This document shows, in pieces, positions 10,022 to 22,128 of a stretch of DNA of 64,000 nt. Made by a program: the position numbers and the translations under genes. How positions within the stretch are numbered: position 1 is the first letter of the stretch; each line of letters begins with the position of its first letter. The notes below the pieces were generated by a model. The model saw only the letters and a list, made by a program, of their open reading frames with translations, was not told where the DNA came from and made no database searches. The DNA is from Megascapheus bottae (taxonomy: Eukaryota > Chordata > Mammalia > Rodentia > Geomyidae), in contig JANJXV010000024.1 in the NCBI GenBank assembly GCA_024803745.1, forward strand, positions 13,159,427 to 13,223,426. The letters run 5' to 3'.

Positions 10022-12930
10022 GGAGTTCTGGACTGTTCATTGGTACTGGAAATGTTAATTTAAAGAGACTCCTTTATTTATGGGCAGTGTAGAATGTGCT
10101 ACAAAGAGGATTGGTTACCCTGATCAAGGCCTTATTCAGAAAATACATCAGATGCCTTTCCATAAATTGGTTTTTAAGTTTATGGACATCTTGCTTTCCC
10201 ATGTGCATTCTGCTTTGTTCTCTCCCTCCTGTCCATAACACACCTACATACTTACACAATTCCTCTTTCTTGATGGAGCTGAGGGAAAGTCTGGAAATAT
10301 CTTAATTATGTTAGGAATCAAGATAAGTTTTTTAAAAAAGAGAGAATTCTGAACATAGTGACCATGTTAGCCATTCTTCATCAATGAAAACAATTAAAAA
10401 AATTTTAAATCTGGCAATAGTAACAACCATGAGTGGTTTGGAGGATAGAAAGACTAAGAATCTTGCAAATTATTCATAAACATGGATATTTAATTGGTGT
10501 TTCTAAGATGTGTCTGATTAATGGCCTCCATGATTGACATCTTGCTGCCTAGATACCTAACCCTATCCTTCGGCTTTAGAGGGAAGTTAGGCAGCTTAGC
10601 AATTGCTGACTAGTGACTTCTTTTCTTATGGTGCCAACAGTAGTTAGAATCAGTTTGTCAAAAAGACTTAATGTGTATGTCATGGTCCTGCTCTTTGTGG
10701 TTGCTTAGAAATTATGGCACCAAGAATATTTCAAGTGGAGGAACTGAAATATCATCCAAGTTCTTCTTTTTGGCAGTTTTGAAATTCTGTGCTATTGCTA
10801 TCTCTTTGACTTTGAAGTGGTGTTGATGCCGCGGGGCAGGTGACGAGTTTGTAGAAAGCCTGTTCCTTTTGCTTGTTAACTTGGCTTCTGCTGGGCCATG
10901 GGCTTTTATTGTCATATTGGCCATTTCCTTTTGAACACTTGCTCCTGCCATTTTCTTAGGCAGGCAGTCCCTGATTCTCCCCTTGGTTTGTTGCCTCTTT
11001 TTTTTTCTTTTGTCTGTTTTAAATGTGCATGGTGCTGGTAATTAGATAAAAGGTGTTGAGGGAAATGCTACAGTAGGTCATCCTTCTTGAAGAACCAAGT
11101 ATCACTTAAAGATTAGCATGAGGAAGGAATGAAACAGTGTCTTCACTTCTTTCTTTTTTAATAGGAGGTCTTAGTCTGGTTTGTTTCGTTTTGTTAATTC
11201 TGAAAAGAGGAATGACTGAAGTTTTTCTTGCTTTGCAATCAGGCTGCTAGAGGAGTTGAGTGTGCCACTTGCCATGAGCATTCGGACACCACTGGTGTAC
11301 TCAAGGTGCTGGCGTCATGCAGGAGGGCACTTGCTGACCCTCCCGCAGCCCCCTCAGAGCAGATTTGGGACACATCTTTCCTTTAAGTGCCTCTTTTTCA
11401 TACTAGCTTTTAAAGTCATTTATTATTATTATTATTATTTACCCCAGAAAGGATCTCCTTAGCTTACATGTGGATTTAAAATGACTTTCTGAGTTATGGC
11501 TAGAAAGTTACCATCTAGTATTGAGCTCTGGGGAAGAGGAACCCAAGGGCTCTAGACACTTTGGATCTCCAGCCTTACTGTATCCCATCCATGCTGGGTT
11601 GAATGAATGGAGCCTGCATGCTGGTGTCTTGTGATAAGCAGTCATATATGAGTTTAAAGCCTTTCTAGGGAGTGAGGAGGTGGAGGGAGGCTGGAAAGGG
11701 AGCAGCTCCTCTGGAGTTCCATCCCCCACCTGTTACCATTCCCAGTCCATTGGATACTTAACCTCTTACCACCCACTGCCAGGTTTGCTCCTTCTTTACA
11801 GAACAGGTCAGAGCAGCTTGAGTTCAGAACAGGGCTTTGTAGTACATGTGACTCCAGCCTGGTCTCTATATGGTGGAATTATACCCCAAACTAAAGTTAG
11901 CCTGTCTAGGGTGGCAAAACGATTTTTATTGTCTTTATCGGGACCAAAGGCAGAAGGCTTGATCTCTTATGTTTAGACTTCCATGGTCCTTGGGATACAA
12001 ACAGGTTTCTGGTTCTGCTTCAACAGAAAGCTGGAGAGTGAGAGAGAGAGTCTGATTCAAGCCACATTTGCTGGCATCTTTTTTTTAAGCCTTCTGAGGG
12101 TAGTTTTTTGTTTGTTTTGTTTTTTTGAGATAGATATTGGAGGCCTGACATCAAAGACCATGTATGTCTTACAAGTACATGTCTTTGATCTAAAGTGTCT
12201 TCTTTTGCTATAATACTAGTGAAAAAGATGTAGTGTGTGATCACCTCTGAGTGCTAGAGATCCATTCATATGTACATGCTCGGATGCCAAATGAGCCTGT
12301 GTAGATGAAGACTTGCAGGAAGATGAGTGGGTTTTATAAGAGTTCTTGGTATCTGGTGTGTTTATAACCAGTGCCTGGAATTCCTGACGCTATTACCTGG
12401 CGTGGGTTAGTTAAGCCTGCTGTCCTACTCTTTGAGACACTCCCAGACATCGTCCTGCAGTCCTGGAAATTGAAGTGCAATATATAGAAACACATATGGA
12501 TATATACTGATTATGTAGAGATTGTGACTGTAAAGTAGCTACACTACTTTTTTTGTATCTATCTTGAGGAAGCCAGTTTATTATGTTAGAGTAAAATTAT
12601 GCCAAGAATTTCTGATGTAATTATATGCCAAATCTTGGTGAAACTGAGTTTCCCATTACATGTTTCCTTACTTCAGTTCAGTTCATAGATTGTTCCTTGA
12701 CTTGTTAAGAGTTAAGATTTTTATTCCCAGTCACCTTTGTATTATCTTCTGTTTGAATGTCTTGCCCAGAAATATGGGAGTCCACTTGTAAGGCATTCCT
12801 AAGTAGAGAATTAAAACCTAATATTCAGTTTATCTCAGAATGTACTACCTTATAGTTAAATGACAAAAATGAAGTTTTCTTTATTTAATGAAGTATTTTC
12901 ACATCATGGAAAAAGGACAAACTGATACAG

Positions 12931-12936
12931 AATAAA
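12931..12936 (+). terminator. KLHDC10: possible proximal poly(A) signal
   Basis: A canonical AATAAA lies inside the inferred 3' UTR, about 2.9 kb after the stop codon. Use of it would shorten the UTR. No strong GU-rich element is obvious just downstream. Confidence 0.35.
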
Positions 12937-14677
12937 TTGAAATTTTAAATAGTTCTTTGTTCCAGGGATGGAATAGGATGGAATTGTCAAACAAAGCTCT
13001 TTCTTCAGATTGCAGTGGTTTGATGTAAAACTTTTCTGTATACCATAGTATACACAGATTTAAAAGTATAATCATAAGCATATTATCATTTCTAAGCAAA
13101 AATGTACATTGACAGTGAGTGACCTTTGGTTACCAAGAGTAGCAAGAGTAAAGCACAGATAATTGAAATCTAAGATAATTAGTGTTTAAACTTTCCTATT
13201 AAACAGTTCATTCATTTGTATTTCTTTTCCTTCCCAGTCCCTTGCCCACAAGTACTTCCTTTTTAGTGGGATGAGTACTTACAAAAGGTGATTCACAGGG
13301 GTGCTAGCAGCCAGCCAACATCTAAGCAGCCCTATGAGCTCTGCTGGGGAATCAAACTGTTGTTGAGCACTGAGATGAGGAGCCACAAGTAGAAACCCTT
13401 AGTCTAGATGTTACCTACAGCAGGATCTCTCTCCCGCCTGAGTTCTAGGCTGTCTCTTCTGAGCCACCAAAGAATGCCTAGCACCTGTGGAAGAGAAAGT
13501 GGTGTATGGCAGACCTGGGAAATCTCATCATTGGAGCATATTTCTCTGGCTTGTGACTCATCCTGGCTTCCTTGTTTCCTTTTGGAGTTACCTTATTCAG
13601 CCTTGTAGCCTGGCATATAGGAAAGATTGGACTATCCTCTCTGTGTTGTTCTTTTCATTCTGTAATAGTTTGTTTTTATGTGGTCTTACAGATGTTTAGA
13701 AAGTGGCACAGGTTACTGAATTCTCTACCTGCCAACATTCTGATGTAGCACAAAAGCCATTTTCTTTTCTTTTTTTTTCTTCTTCAAGTTTTCAATTTTA
13801 TTTTTCTGGCATTGAGTTCCAGGGTGGGTGAGGGTTTGCGGTCTCATGACCATAAGTTTCAAGAGCTGATTGTCATTAGTGTAAATTGCTTCGGTTCCCC
13901 AAATACCTTAGAACTCTAGAGTACTGGCAGGGCCTGTGGTAGGCTTCGTAGACAGAGTTCTGGAACCTCTATGTATTGCTTCAGATCCTGCCCCCAACAG
14001 CATTTTCCTTCTAAGGTCGTGAATTTGGCGAAAAGCCACCTCTTCCCTTGTCTTGTGTTATAAATAGAAGTTCTGAGTTGTGCTTCAAAAGTGGTATCTT
14101 TTTAGTGTACTTGTTATGTTTTTTAAGTTCTTAAAACTTTAAGCAGTTTCTTAAAGGCCCTGTTTAGTAAGTGTACAGGATAAGTCAGAGGCAGTTTTCA
14201 GAGGAAAGGCCAGTTTCACCAAGCCTTATGATTGCTGTTACTAGTTACACATGGGAAATGCAAAGAAGCACACTAACTCTCTGGAAAGCCACTTCCTGTG
14301 AAAGTCTATTGCGTGGAGAATTTGGGCATCTTCCTGTAAAGGCACCTGCTACCGATTCATCACTGGAAGAATTGGTCAAGAAAGCTTCTCTCTGTAACAG
14401 AGCCTCTGAGGGTGGGCTTATGCCTTGCTTTTCCTACAGAGTATGCTGGGGCCACACACAATGCTTGCCTTACTTAAAAGCTATTTGCCACAGTCTTGTT
14501 AAATAGTGTGGAAGTCTTTTTGCAGTCTGGTGTGCATGCCATATGATCAGGACAGCTTTTCCACCTCCCTTGGTTTCCTACAAGCAAGTAGGAAATATAG
14601 TGAATTCCCCTGAAATGTTCAATCTGTATTTATGTACCTTGTCAGTGTTTTGCTGTTGGTTTTCTAAAACAATCTAA

Positions 14678-14683
14678 AATAAA
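14678..14683 (+). terminator. KLHDC10: distal KLHDC10 poly(A) signal
   Basis: AATAAA is followed 35-65 bases later by a GT-rich stretch (14717-14745), the usual order of hexamer, cleavage site and GU-rich element. Cleavage would be near 14700-14712. SINE insertions resume about 500 bases beyond. Confidence 0.65.
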
Positions 14684-14712
14684 TCTCATCTAAATCTATT
14701 TGGTTCAAGGCA

Positions 14713-15209
14713 CCATGATTGTGTGACACTTATTTGTGTGTATGTCGGCTTACCTCCCTCTACTACCTTTAATTGTCCCTGCTGCAATCAGCTTTTCTCT
14801 GTAAAATTTGTCATCCACCCCCACACCCTGACTGTTGGCTCTAGTCTGTTCACCATCTGGAACTCCTGACTCCACAAGGACATTAGTAAGGGAGCAACTG
14901 GAGGACAGGCCACACATTCTCTCACTGCCCACCCCACATTCCCCAGAGCACTGCTGGACAGGTTTATGTGGGTGTGCCTAGGCTTTTTGAAAGAGTTGGA
15001 GGAACTATAGGAAATCTGAGAAGAAAATGGTGGAGTCACAGGACTTTACAGTCTAAGGGGCTGAGCTTTGTGCAGGGGTCCTTTGGGGATTAAACTCCAA
15101 TTTTTAACATTGGCCTCTGTCTTTCACATGCTTCCCTCTTTGTATTTTCCCCTTTCTGACCCTCTTCTAGCAACGTCTACTCAAGCCTGTTTAGTCTGAA
15201 GTATATAAG
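14713..15209. other. intergenic, downstream of KLHDC10
   Basis: Unique sequence. Two short overlapping - strand frames (14750-15039) look like chance. Confidence 0.7.
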
Positions 15210-15465
15210 AACACTGGTCGCCTGTAATCCTAGCTACTCAGGAGGCTGAGATCTGAGGATCTCAGTTCAAGGCCAGCCTGGGTACTAAAAACTGTGAGAC
15301 TCTTAGCTCCAATTAACAACTAGAAAACTGGAAGTGTCACTTAAGAGGTAGGGCAGTTGCCTTGAGCAGAAGAGTTCAGGGATAGCACCCAGGCCCAGAG
15401 TTCATGCCCCACAACCAACAACAACAAAAAAACCCCGAAAACACCCAAACAAACAAACAAAAACA
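15210..15465 (+). mobile_element. 7SL-Geo SINE, first after KLHDC10
   Basis: It lacks the first bases of the 7SL arm and begins at CTGTAATCCTAGCTACTCAG. The tail is an AAC/AAAC-rich run. Confidence 0.88.
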
Positions 15466-16082
15466 CTGGTCAGATTTCCTTTTCAGAATTGCACAGAAGC
15501 CTCTTACAGTCTGTATTGGCTATTTTGACCCACCATACCTTCTGAGAACAAATAGTTGTCACAGTGTAAGTGTACAAGAAAGAGGGAGAAAAAAAATTCC
15601 TACCTGGTCATGCATTATTCAAAGCAGAAAACCTAACGGTAACAAGAAGTGCACCCTTCCCTAAATAGTAGACTCTTGTAACTTTTAGACTTTATGAGGA
15701 GGGAGTTAGGACTCCCAGGCTAGGTAGAAGATGGTGGCCTGGTTAGCTTCACCAAAGGGTGGGGAGACTGACTCAGATTCATACAACCTTTGGCAAGGAG
15801 GTCGGGGGAATGGCTCAGCAAGAGGCATGCACCCTTCATGGATATGGCCCAGTGTACCTCCATCCAATCAGAAATCCTTCAGAGACAGAGGGCAAACAAC
15901 CTTAAGACTCCACAACATATTTTTCACTCAGTCAGTTGCCTTAAAGTGACCCCCTCCTTGCATAAGGAGTCCATTTTGCTGTTTCTTTCACTTGAACCTG
16001 AACCCTAAATGGCTTCATGTAGACCATGGAGAATTTTGAAATAGACTGTTTACATTTGACTTTTTGTTTTGATTTGCTTTGT

Positions 16083-16268
16083 TTTGCCAGTCCCAGGGCT
16101 TGAACTTTGGGCCTGCACCGACCTTGGGCTTTCTTAAGGCTAGAGATCTACCACTTGAGCCACAGCACCATTTCCAGCTTTTTTCTATGTGTGTGGTACT
16201 GAGGAATTGAACCTGGGTCTTCCTGCATGCTAGGCAAGTGCTCTACCACTAGGCCAAATTCCCAGTCC
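16083..16268 (-). mobile_element. IDL-Geo SINE
   Basis: An antisense dimer without a long T tail, ending AGGCCAAATTCCCAGTCCC. Confidence 0.87.
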
Positions 16269-16508
16269 CTTGACTGGGTTTATAGATAAGCCTTTAGCCC
16301 CTTCTTAGCCTAGGGGATAGATTCCAGTAGCTTAGTCAGTTTGGATGGCATTTCCTTCTGATGAAAGGCTAGTCACACGACCAATATCACTTTTACAAAG
16401 ATATTAATATTCTAGGTGTGCCACTGCCAGGGTGGTGAGTGAGCATATCAGTGGTATCTAGGATGGCTGAAGAATTCAATTTTGAATTTTATTAAATTTA
16501 TTAAAATA

Positions 16509-16713
16509 GGGACCAGGAGTTTGGCGTAGTGGTAATGCTTGCCTAGCATACATGAAGGCCCGGGTTCTATTCCTCGGTACCATATACATAGAAAAAAGCT
16601 ACAAGTGCTGCTGTGGCTCAAGTGGTAGAGCTCTAGACTTAAGAAAAGTCCAAGGACAGTGCTCAGGCCTGAGTGCAAACCCCAGGACTGGCAAAAAATA
16701 AATAAAATAAATT
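16509..16713 (+). mobile_element. IDL-Geo SINE
   Basis: Left arm GGAGTTTGGCGTAGTGGTAA with B box GGTTCTATTCC, right arm complete, tail of AAAT repeats. Confidence 0.9.
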
Positions 16714-16725
16714 TATTAAAATATA

Positions 16726-17479
16726 GCTAATGACCAATTGTTAGTATAATGCTAGACATGGAGGGAGGGGACAGTTAGAACTCAGAATCCAGGTGGAAAA
16801 GAAGGGGCAAGGCCTGCTCAGTGGGGAAGGACAGGCAGCACCCTAGCCTAGCTCCAGCACTAGGGAAGAGAAAAAGACAACTGGAAGCTCTGGCCACTTG
16901 TTATTTCGGGCTCCCACACCAAGCCAGGAGCAAGTGGCATCTGTAAAGAAGCGAACACAGTTGTCATTCAGTCTGTGTCTCCTCAGAGAAGACAGACAAA
17001 TGATCTTTCTTGACTCTCCCACCTAAAGCTGGATCTGTGGATGCTCTTGTCGTGACCCCTAATAATGTGCCCCAAATCTCCACCAACGTACTGTACAACC
17101 CTGAAGAAAGAGAGCCCAGGCATGGAGGCACTGCTGCCTCTTATTTACCACCTGAATATTCCCTGAGGCAGCCAAATGCAGGGTCTCCTTCAAGATGTCA
17201 GCATGCACTCCTTCCTTGCCTGCACTGTCCACGAGGATGTGATTCTTAGTGGAGAATAGGGAGGCTTGCTGCTCATGGACCTAGGCTTTTAGACCCTAGT
17301 TCAAAGTATAGGAGCCTCATGTTATAGCCACCACTTGTCCCCATATGCCAAATAAAAGGGACATGGGGAAGAGCAGAAAGAAAGATGTGTAATGTGGCAG
17401 TCTTGGGTAGGGGCACTTGAGTACGCCCTCAGCCATGCTCAGGAGTAGACACTGATAGGAACCAGGAGGAAGGAGACGC
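16726..17479. other. intergenic unique sequence
   Basis: SINE-free lead-in to the GC-rich block. The frame at 17010-17249 has no recognisable product. Confidence 0.6.
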
Positions 17480-17816
17480 AGGAGGAGGACTCAGAAAGAG
17501 CTACGTGGGATTCCCCCGTAAGAGCAAGGGGAAGGGAGCTTTAAGCCCAGAGCCCCCAAGAAGGAAGGGACCCTCCGTGGCAGACAGCAGGATGCAGGCA
17601 GGGTCAGGCCTCTTGGCACCAGAGAGGGCTGACGGTCATCAGTGTCTCCCCAATGTAACGACAACCTGCAGAACACAGCAGCAATGCAGCCTCCTAGAGC
17701 TGCACCCCAGAGCCGCCTCAGACCCTGAGCCTGGGCAGGGAGGGACGCCGAGAGGCCCAGCTGGACCTGAGGCAGGGCGGGGCTTGGAGCTTCTCTGCAG
17801 TGCGCTGCAGATGCTT

Positions 17817-17835
17817 TGGGGGGAGGGGGAGGGGG
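17817..17835 (+). other. potential G-quadruplex
   Basis: Three G runs of 5-6 bases separated by single A residues, enough for four GGG tracts with short loops. Confidence 0.5.
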
Positions 17836-18205
17836 AAGAGCCGCTTTGAACCGGAATGATCCGGTTTAGGGCGGACTAGCTCTCCTTCCTGTCGTCGCCC
17901 CCCACTCCAAACTCCCCCCTTTCCCCAGGCTGCTTTTTGCCGCAGTGCCGGACCAAGGTAAACAAGAGGGAGGAGGAGAGAACCTTCTGTTGCCATGGCA
18001 ACTCGCAGGGCGGTCGATCTGGCTCTCTGGGATGTGCTCGTGTGATTTCAAGGGGGAGAAAAAGACTCACTGGAAAAGCAACAGGGAGGACCCCAGCGGT
18101 GTTCGCACTAGGGGGGGTGGGTGATTGACCTGGAACCCGCTGAGGCCTCCAGCTGGGAGGAGGGGAGCAGACAACCTCAGTGGAGTGGGCCTGGGGACCC
18201 TGAAG

Positions 18206-18206
<1 letters not shown>

Positions 18207-18295
<89 letters not shown>
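18207..18295 (+). repeat. (TG)44 microsatellite
   Basis: 89 uninterrupted bases. Open frames over it read only Cys-Val or Thr-His and are not genes. Confidence 0.98.
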
Positions 18296-18296
<1 letters not shown>

Positions 18297-19049
18297 GCCT
18301 GCCCTCTCCCCAAGATCCTTCTATGGCAGTTAAACCGAGGAGCAGCTGAGAAGTGGGTCCATCTAACCCAAGCCCATGTCTACGCACGGTCTGGAAGAGA
18401 GCCCCCATCCCTTCGCTGGAGTGTGCTGGGTGGGGCTGCTTCCCAGAGGCTCTGACTGTCCCAGTTCTTCCCCATCCAGACCTGACCTACCCCCACTCTT
18501 CCCCCTCTCCCCCTCTGGCTCCCATGTGTAGGATCCTGGCTTCTCGAAGGAGTGAGCCTGGGAGAGTACAGATTTTGGGTGTGGCTGGCAGAGGTGCAGC
18601 CCCTCGAGAAGAACAAGAACAGTCACCCCGCTGGGCTTCAGCGCTGACCTCCCTCTCAGGGGCAACCTGAAGGAGTCAGAAACCTCTCCTGGTCTCAAGC
18701 CTTCCTAGCACGTTCCTTAGAGCCCTGGGCTGGGGGATTGTCACTGGCTCTTCCCTGTATAGCCAGGGCTAATAGGAATGGGGACAGAGGGAGGTTGTAG
18801 ATGGCTAAGCTTTCTGTCTCAAGAAAGGTGTATGAAGCTGGGTGGCTTCAGCCCAGAGGCACCAGTAGAGACTCCACAAGGAGCTGGACAGAAGATGCCT
18901 TTAGCTTCTTTCCCCAAACTCAGAAAGCCAGTCCTTTGGAGTGGGGCTTCCACAGCCCAGAAACGTAGACACCTGGCTTCCTTGGCAAAAGGTATGTGAT
19001 GTGCCTGAGAGACAACTTCAAGACAAGAACCGATGACAGACCTGTTACT

Positions 19050-19740
19050 TTGTCCTTGTCAAACACCCAGAAATGCTACTTTCTGAGCTCTTTCCCTACC
19101 CCAAAGATCCCAAACTTCCCTGACCTGAAAGCCTGTTTCTGCCACTTTGCTCTCTGTGGCCCAGGCTCAGTAGCCTATCTGCTGTTCCCTGAATAGTCAA
19201 CCTGCTTCTTCCTGGGGCTTTGGGCCTTGTGGTTCCCTCTACCTGGGACACTCATCCTCCAGTATGTGTCATCACTCATCTCAGTTCTTTTTTTTTTTTT
19301 GCCAGTCCTGGGGCTTGAACTCAGGGCCTGAGCACTGTCTTTGGGCTTTTTTTGAAGGCTAGCACTCTGCCACTTGAGCCACAGCACCACTTCCTGCTTT
19401 TTTTCTATGTATGTGGTACCGAGGAATCGAACCTGGGTCTTGGTGCATGCTAGGCAAGCACTCTACCACTAGGCCAAACTCCCGGCCCCTCACCTCAGTT
19501 CTTTATGCAGGTATTATGGCAGTGAGGCAAAGCCAGGGTCTGGGTGCTGCCAATAAGGTTTTTTTGTGACATCTGGATTTCAGATTGTATACCCGCCTCT
19601 GCCCAGGTCTCTGATACCTATTTTGTTTACTTCCTGTTAGAGTAGAAGTGCCAGGAGGACAGCAATTGTCTCTGACTTATTCTTGTGCTGTTCTGTTCCC
19701 TAGAGGCTTGTACATGGTAGGTACTCAATTTACATAGGTA
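19050..19740 (+). mobile_element. LINE-2 3' end, interrupted by a SINE
   Basis: An ancient LINE-2-like 3' end: CCTGGGACACTC near 19235-19250, a Cys/Pro-coding type tail, then AGTGCCAGGAGGACAGCAAT and CATGGTAGGTACTCAATT, the degraded form of the usual L2 terminus. A younger SINE (19291-19488) splits it. Confidence 0.65.
19291..19488 (-). mobile_element. IDL-Geo SINE inside LINE-2
   Basis: Bounded by target duplications CTCATCTCAGTTCTTT (19275-19290) and CTCACCTCAGTTCTTT (19489-19504), 15 of 16 identical. A young-looking insertion. Confidence 0.92.
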
Positions 19741-21536
19741 TGGGGGGGTGGAAGGATGGTACCACAGATTTGGTAAGTTTGTGCTCTTCACCTAGTCTGC
19801 AAACAAGTGAGACAAAGGGCTTCTGCAAAGGGACATGTGCCTTCGGAATGTATATATGGGGTTATACTACTAAATCAAAAAAGGAAGGAAGTAGCTTAAC
19901 TAAAAGGATGCTGGTGCTACTTCTTCCAGGCTTAGTTGCTCTAGGTAGGATGCCTGTCCTTCTAGGCAATGTTGACTCTAATGGTCAACAATAGCTCACA
20001 TGTACTCCCTGCCTCTTGCCCATGCCAAGGACTTTGTGGATTGTGTAGGGTTGGTGGCAATGGAGGCTCTTAAAGCAACAAGCTGGAGAAGGATGTGCTG
20101 GGTAAGATCTACTCTGAGGATCAGATGAAGACTCAGGGGTATGGGAAGGGAAGAGAGCCCTGCAGAGCCATGCTGACTCTTCTCCCACACAGGGGGCTTT
20201 GACGTCTGCATCCTATTCTGCGAACCCCCTCTGCTTCGTGGAATTACTAATGTCCCCGCTGTATCTTACCAGCGGCAGCAGGTTGTAACATTTCCATCAG
20301 TTGAAAACCCCCGCTTGCACTGTGAGTCACCTTCAATTTCCTGCCTGCCTGCTTTTTCCCTGATCGACCTGATAAATTCAGGAAAGCTTTTATTGCTTTT
20401 GGCAAAAAAAAAAAAAAAAAGAAAAAAAGCCCTGCCATTAAGATTTACAGAGCCAAAAGCTGGTACAGTGTAATCTTCAGAGTAATTTACACAGTGAGTT
20501 TCAAAAGATGAAAAGTTAGCATTTCAGAGGTAATTTCATAAAAAGGATTATCAGATTAATCACAATGTCAATTTAATAGTAAAGTCTAAAATAATTAATT
20601 TGCTTTCTTAAAGTCAGCAATGCAAAAAAGAGCTCTAGAAGGAATAAAATGGCTGTGTCAGGTGTAAGTATGTTTTGGGTAATAGATCTGGTGAGAAGTC
20701 CTTCTGGAATTTCAGGGATGGAGAGGCTGGCTTGGGCGCACTGACCCCAGACAAGATAAGAGAAAGCTACTGCGTAGAGTACTACATCTCAGGCATAGCC
20801 TTGAGATGTGACTGCTGCAACCTTGTCTGGGCCTGCTGAGCAAAGCCTGACCTGCTACGTGTTGAATTGTCTTCTGACACCTGAAAAATGTGTCTTAACC
20901 AAGCCATGAATATATGCTGACAGGTTGCTGTGATGGGAGATCCAGATATGAATTGCAGTCTGCTTGTGAAATTACCTGTGAGTGCCTCAAGATGCAATGC
21001 AGTCAGTGCCCACTGGACTAGTTATAAATATGCTTCTCACAGTGTGGAGTTAGCTGCCATGATTCAGGTTAAGGCCATATCCTCAACTGCTATTATGGGT
21101 GGAATGCGGAATGATATAGTTCCTCTGTCTCAAAACAAACAAACAAAATCTATGTTGAAGTCTAACTGAAAGAACTTCAAAATATGATTTTATCTGGAAC
21201 TCTAGGGTTTATGATCAAATTACAGTGAGATTATTAGGATGGGCCCTAATCGATTTCATTGTTGTCCTTATAAAGAGTGGACATTTGGGACTGTTGTATA
21301 ACAAAGTGGTAGATTGCCCGCCTAACATGCATTATCCTGAGCACTGCAGGAAGAAAAAAAGAAGTGTGTGTGTGGTGGGGGGGAGGGGTACGGTGAGAAT
21401 CTGGACCTGCACATACATACCTAACAGGCATACCTGTACTGGTGAAAGCAGAGAACATCAGACTGCAACAAGCTGCTAGAATCCAGCAAAGATCCATGAA
21501 ACAGAGTCCACTCACAGCCCTTACAAAGACCAGAGT
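19741..21536. other. intergenic unique sequence with AT-rich block
   Basis: 1.8 kb without SINEs. 20240-20680 contains a 20-base A run and several TAAT/ATTA homeodomain-type cores (near 20551, 20571 and 20594). No gene seen. Confidence 0.55.
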
Positions 21537-21779
21537 CAGGTGCTGGTGGCCCATGTCTATAATCCTAGCTGCTCAGGAGGCTGAGATGTGAGAATCTGTG
21601 TTTGAAGCCAATGGGGCAGACAAATCTGAGACTCTTTATCTCCAAGTCACCAGCCAAAAAGCCAGGAATGGAGGTGTGGCTCAAGTACTAGAGTACCACC
21701 CTAGAGTGAAAGAAAAATAGAGAGCTAAGAGCAAGAGACCCAGAGGTGAAGCCTCAGCACTGACAACAAAACAAAACAG
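21537..21779 (+). mobile_element. 7SL-Geo SINE
   Basis: Starts GTCAGGTGCTGGTGGCCCAT and ends in an ACAAAACAAAAC tail. Confidence 0.85.
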
Positions 21780-21932
21780 GGAAAGAACCAGGATCTATCT
21801 CTGCCAGCACTTTGATTTTGGGCCTCAGCTTCATACCAGGAGAACAGTTTTCAACCATCCAGTCAGTGGTATTTTATTACTACATCCCCAGTGACTGAAA
21901 CTGTAGGGACCAAGTCAAGATTTGGAGATGGA

Positions 21933-22128
21933 CTTTTTTTTGGCCAGTCCCAGGGCTTGAACTCAGGACCTGGGCACTGTCCTTGGGATTTTTTCCAGGC
22001 TAGTGCTCTACCACATGAGCCACAGCACCACTTTTAGCTTTTTCTGTGTATGTGGTACTGAGGAATCGAACCCAGAGCTTCATGTATGCTAGACAGGCAT
22101 TCTTCTTCTAGGCCACACTCCCAGCCTC
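21933..22128 (-). mobile_element. IDL-Geo SINE
   Basis: An antisense dimer with a short T8 tail and left-arm end CCACACTCCCAGCCTC. Confidence 0.88.

Larger units (their letters stand above)
10022..14705 (+). other. KLHDC10: KLHDC10 3' UTR (inferred)
   Basis: About 4.7 kb from the stop codon to the last good poly(A) signal contains none of the SINEs that litter the flanks, which fits selection on a long 3' UTR in the terminal exon. It has AU-rich stretches, a TTA repeat near 11418-11440, a GA run near 12038-12050 and an earlier AATAAA at 12931. No reading frame in it resembles a protein I recognise. The exact cleavage point is inferred. Confidence 0.75.
17480..18720. promoter_or_regulatory. 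GC- and CpG-richer block, candidate regulatory region
   Basis: This SINE-free block has clusters of CpG (for example 17750-17800, 17840-18110) unusual for the surrounding AT-rich intergenic DNA. It also has a G-run stretch at 17817-17835, CCGG-N6-CCGG at 17851-17864 and the long TG repeat. No spliced gene or recognisable protein frame was found. It could be an enhancer, an unannotated promoter or simply GC-rich DNA. Confidence 0.4.

Noticed and set aside
17876..18408. Open frames of 113-145 codons with long Thr-His or Cys-Val runs
   Set aside because: They are translations of the TG/CA microsatellite.
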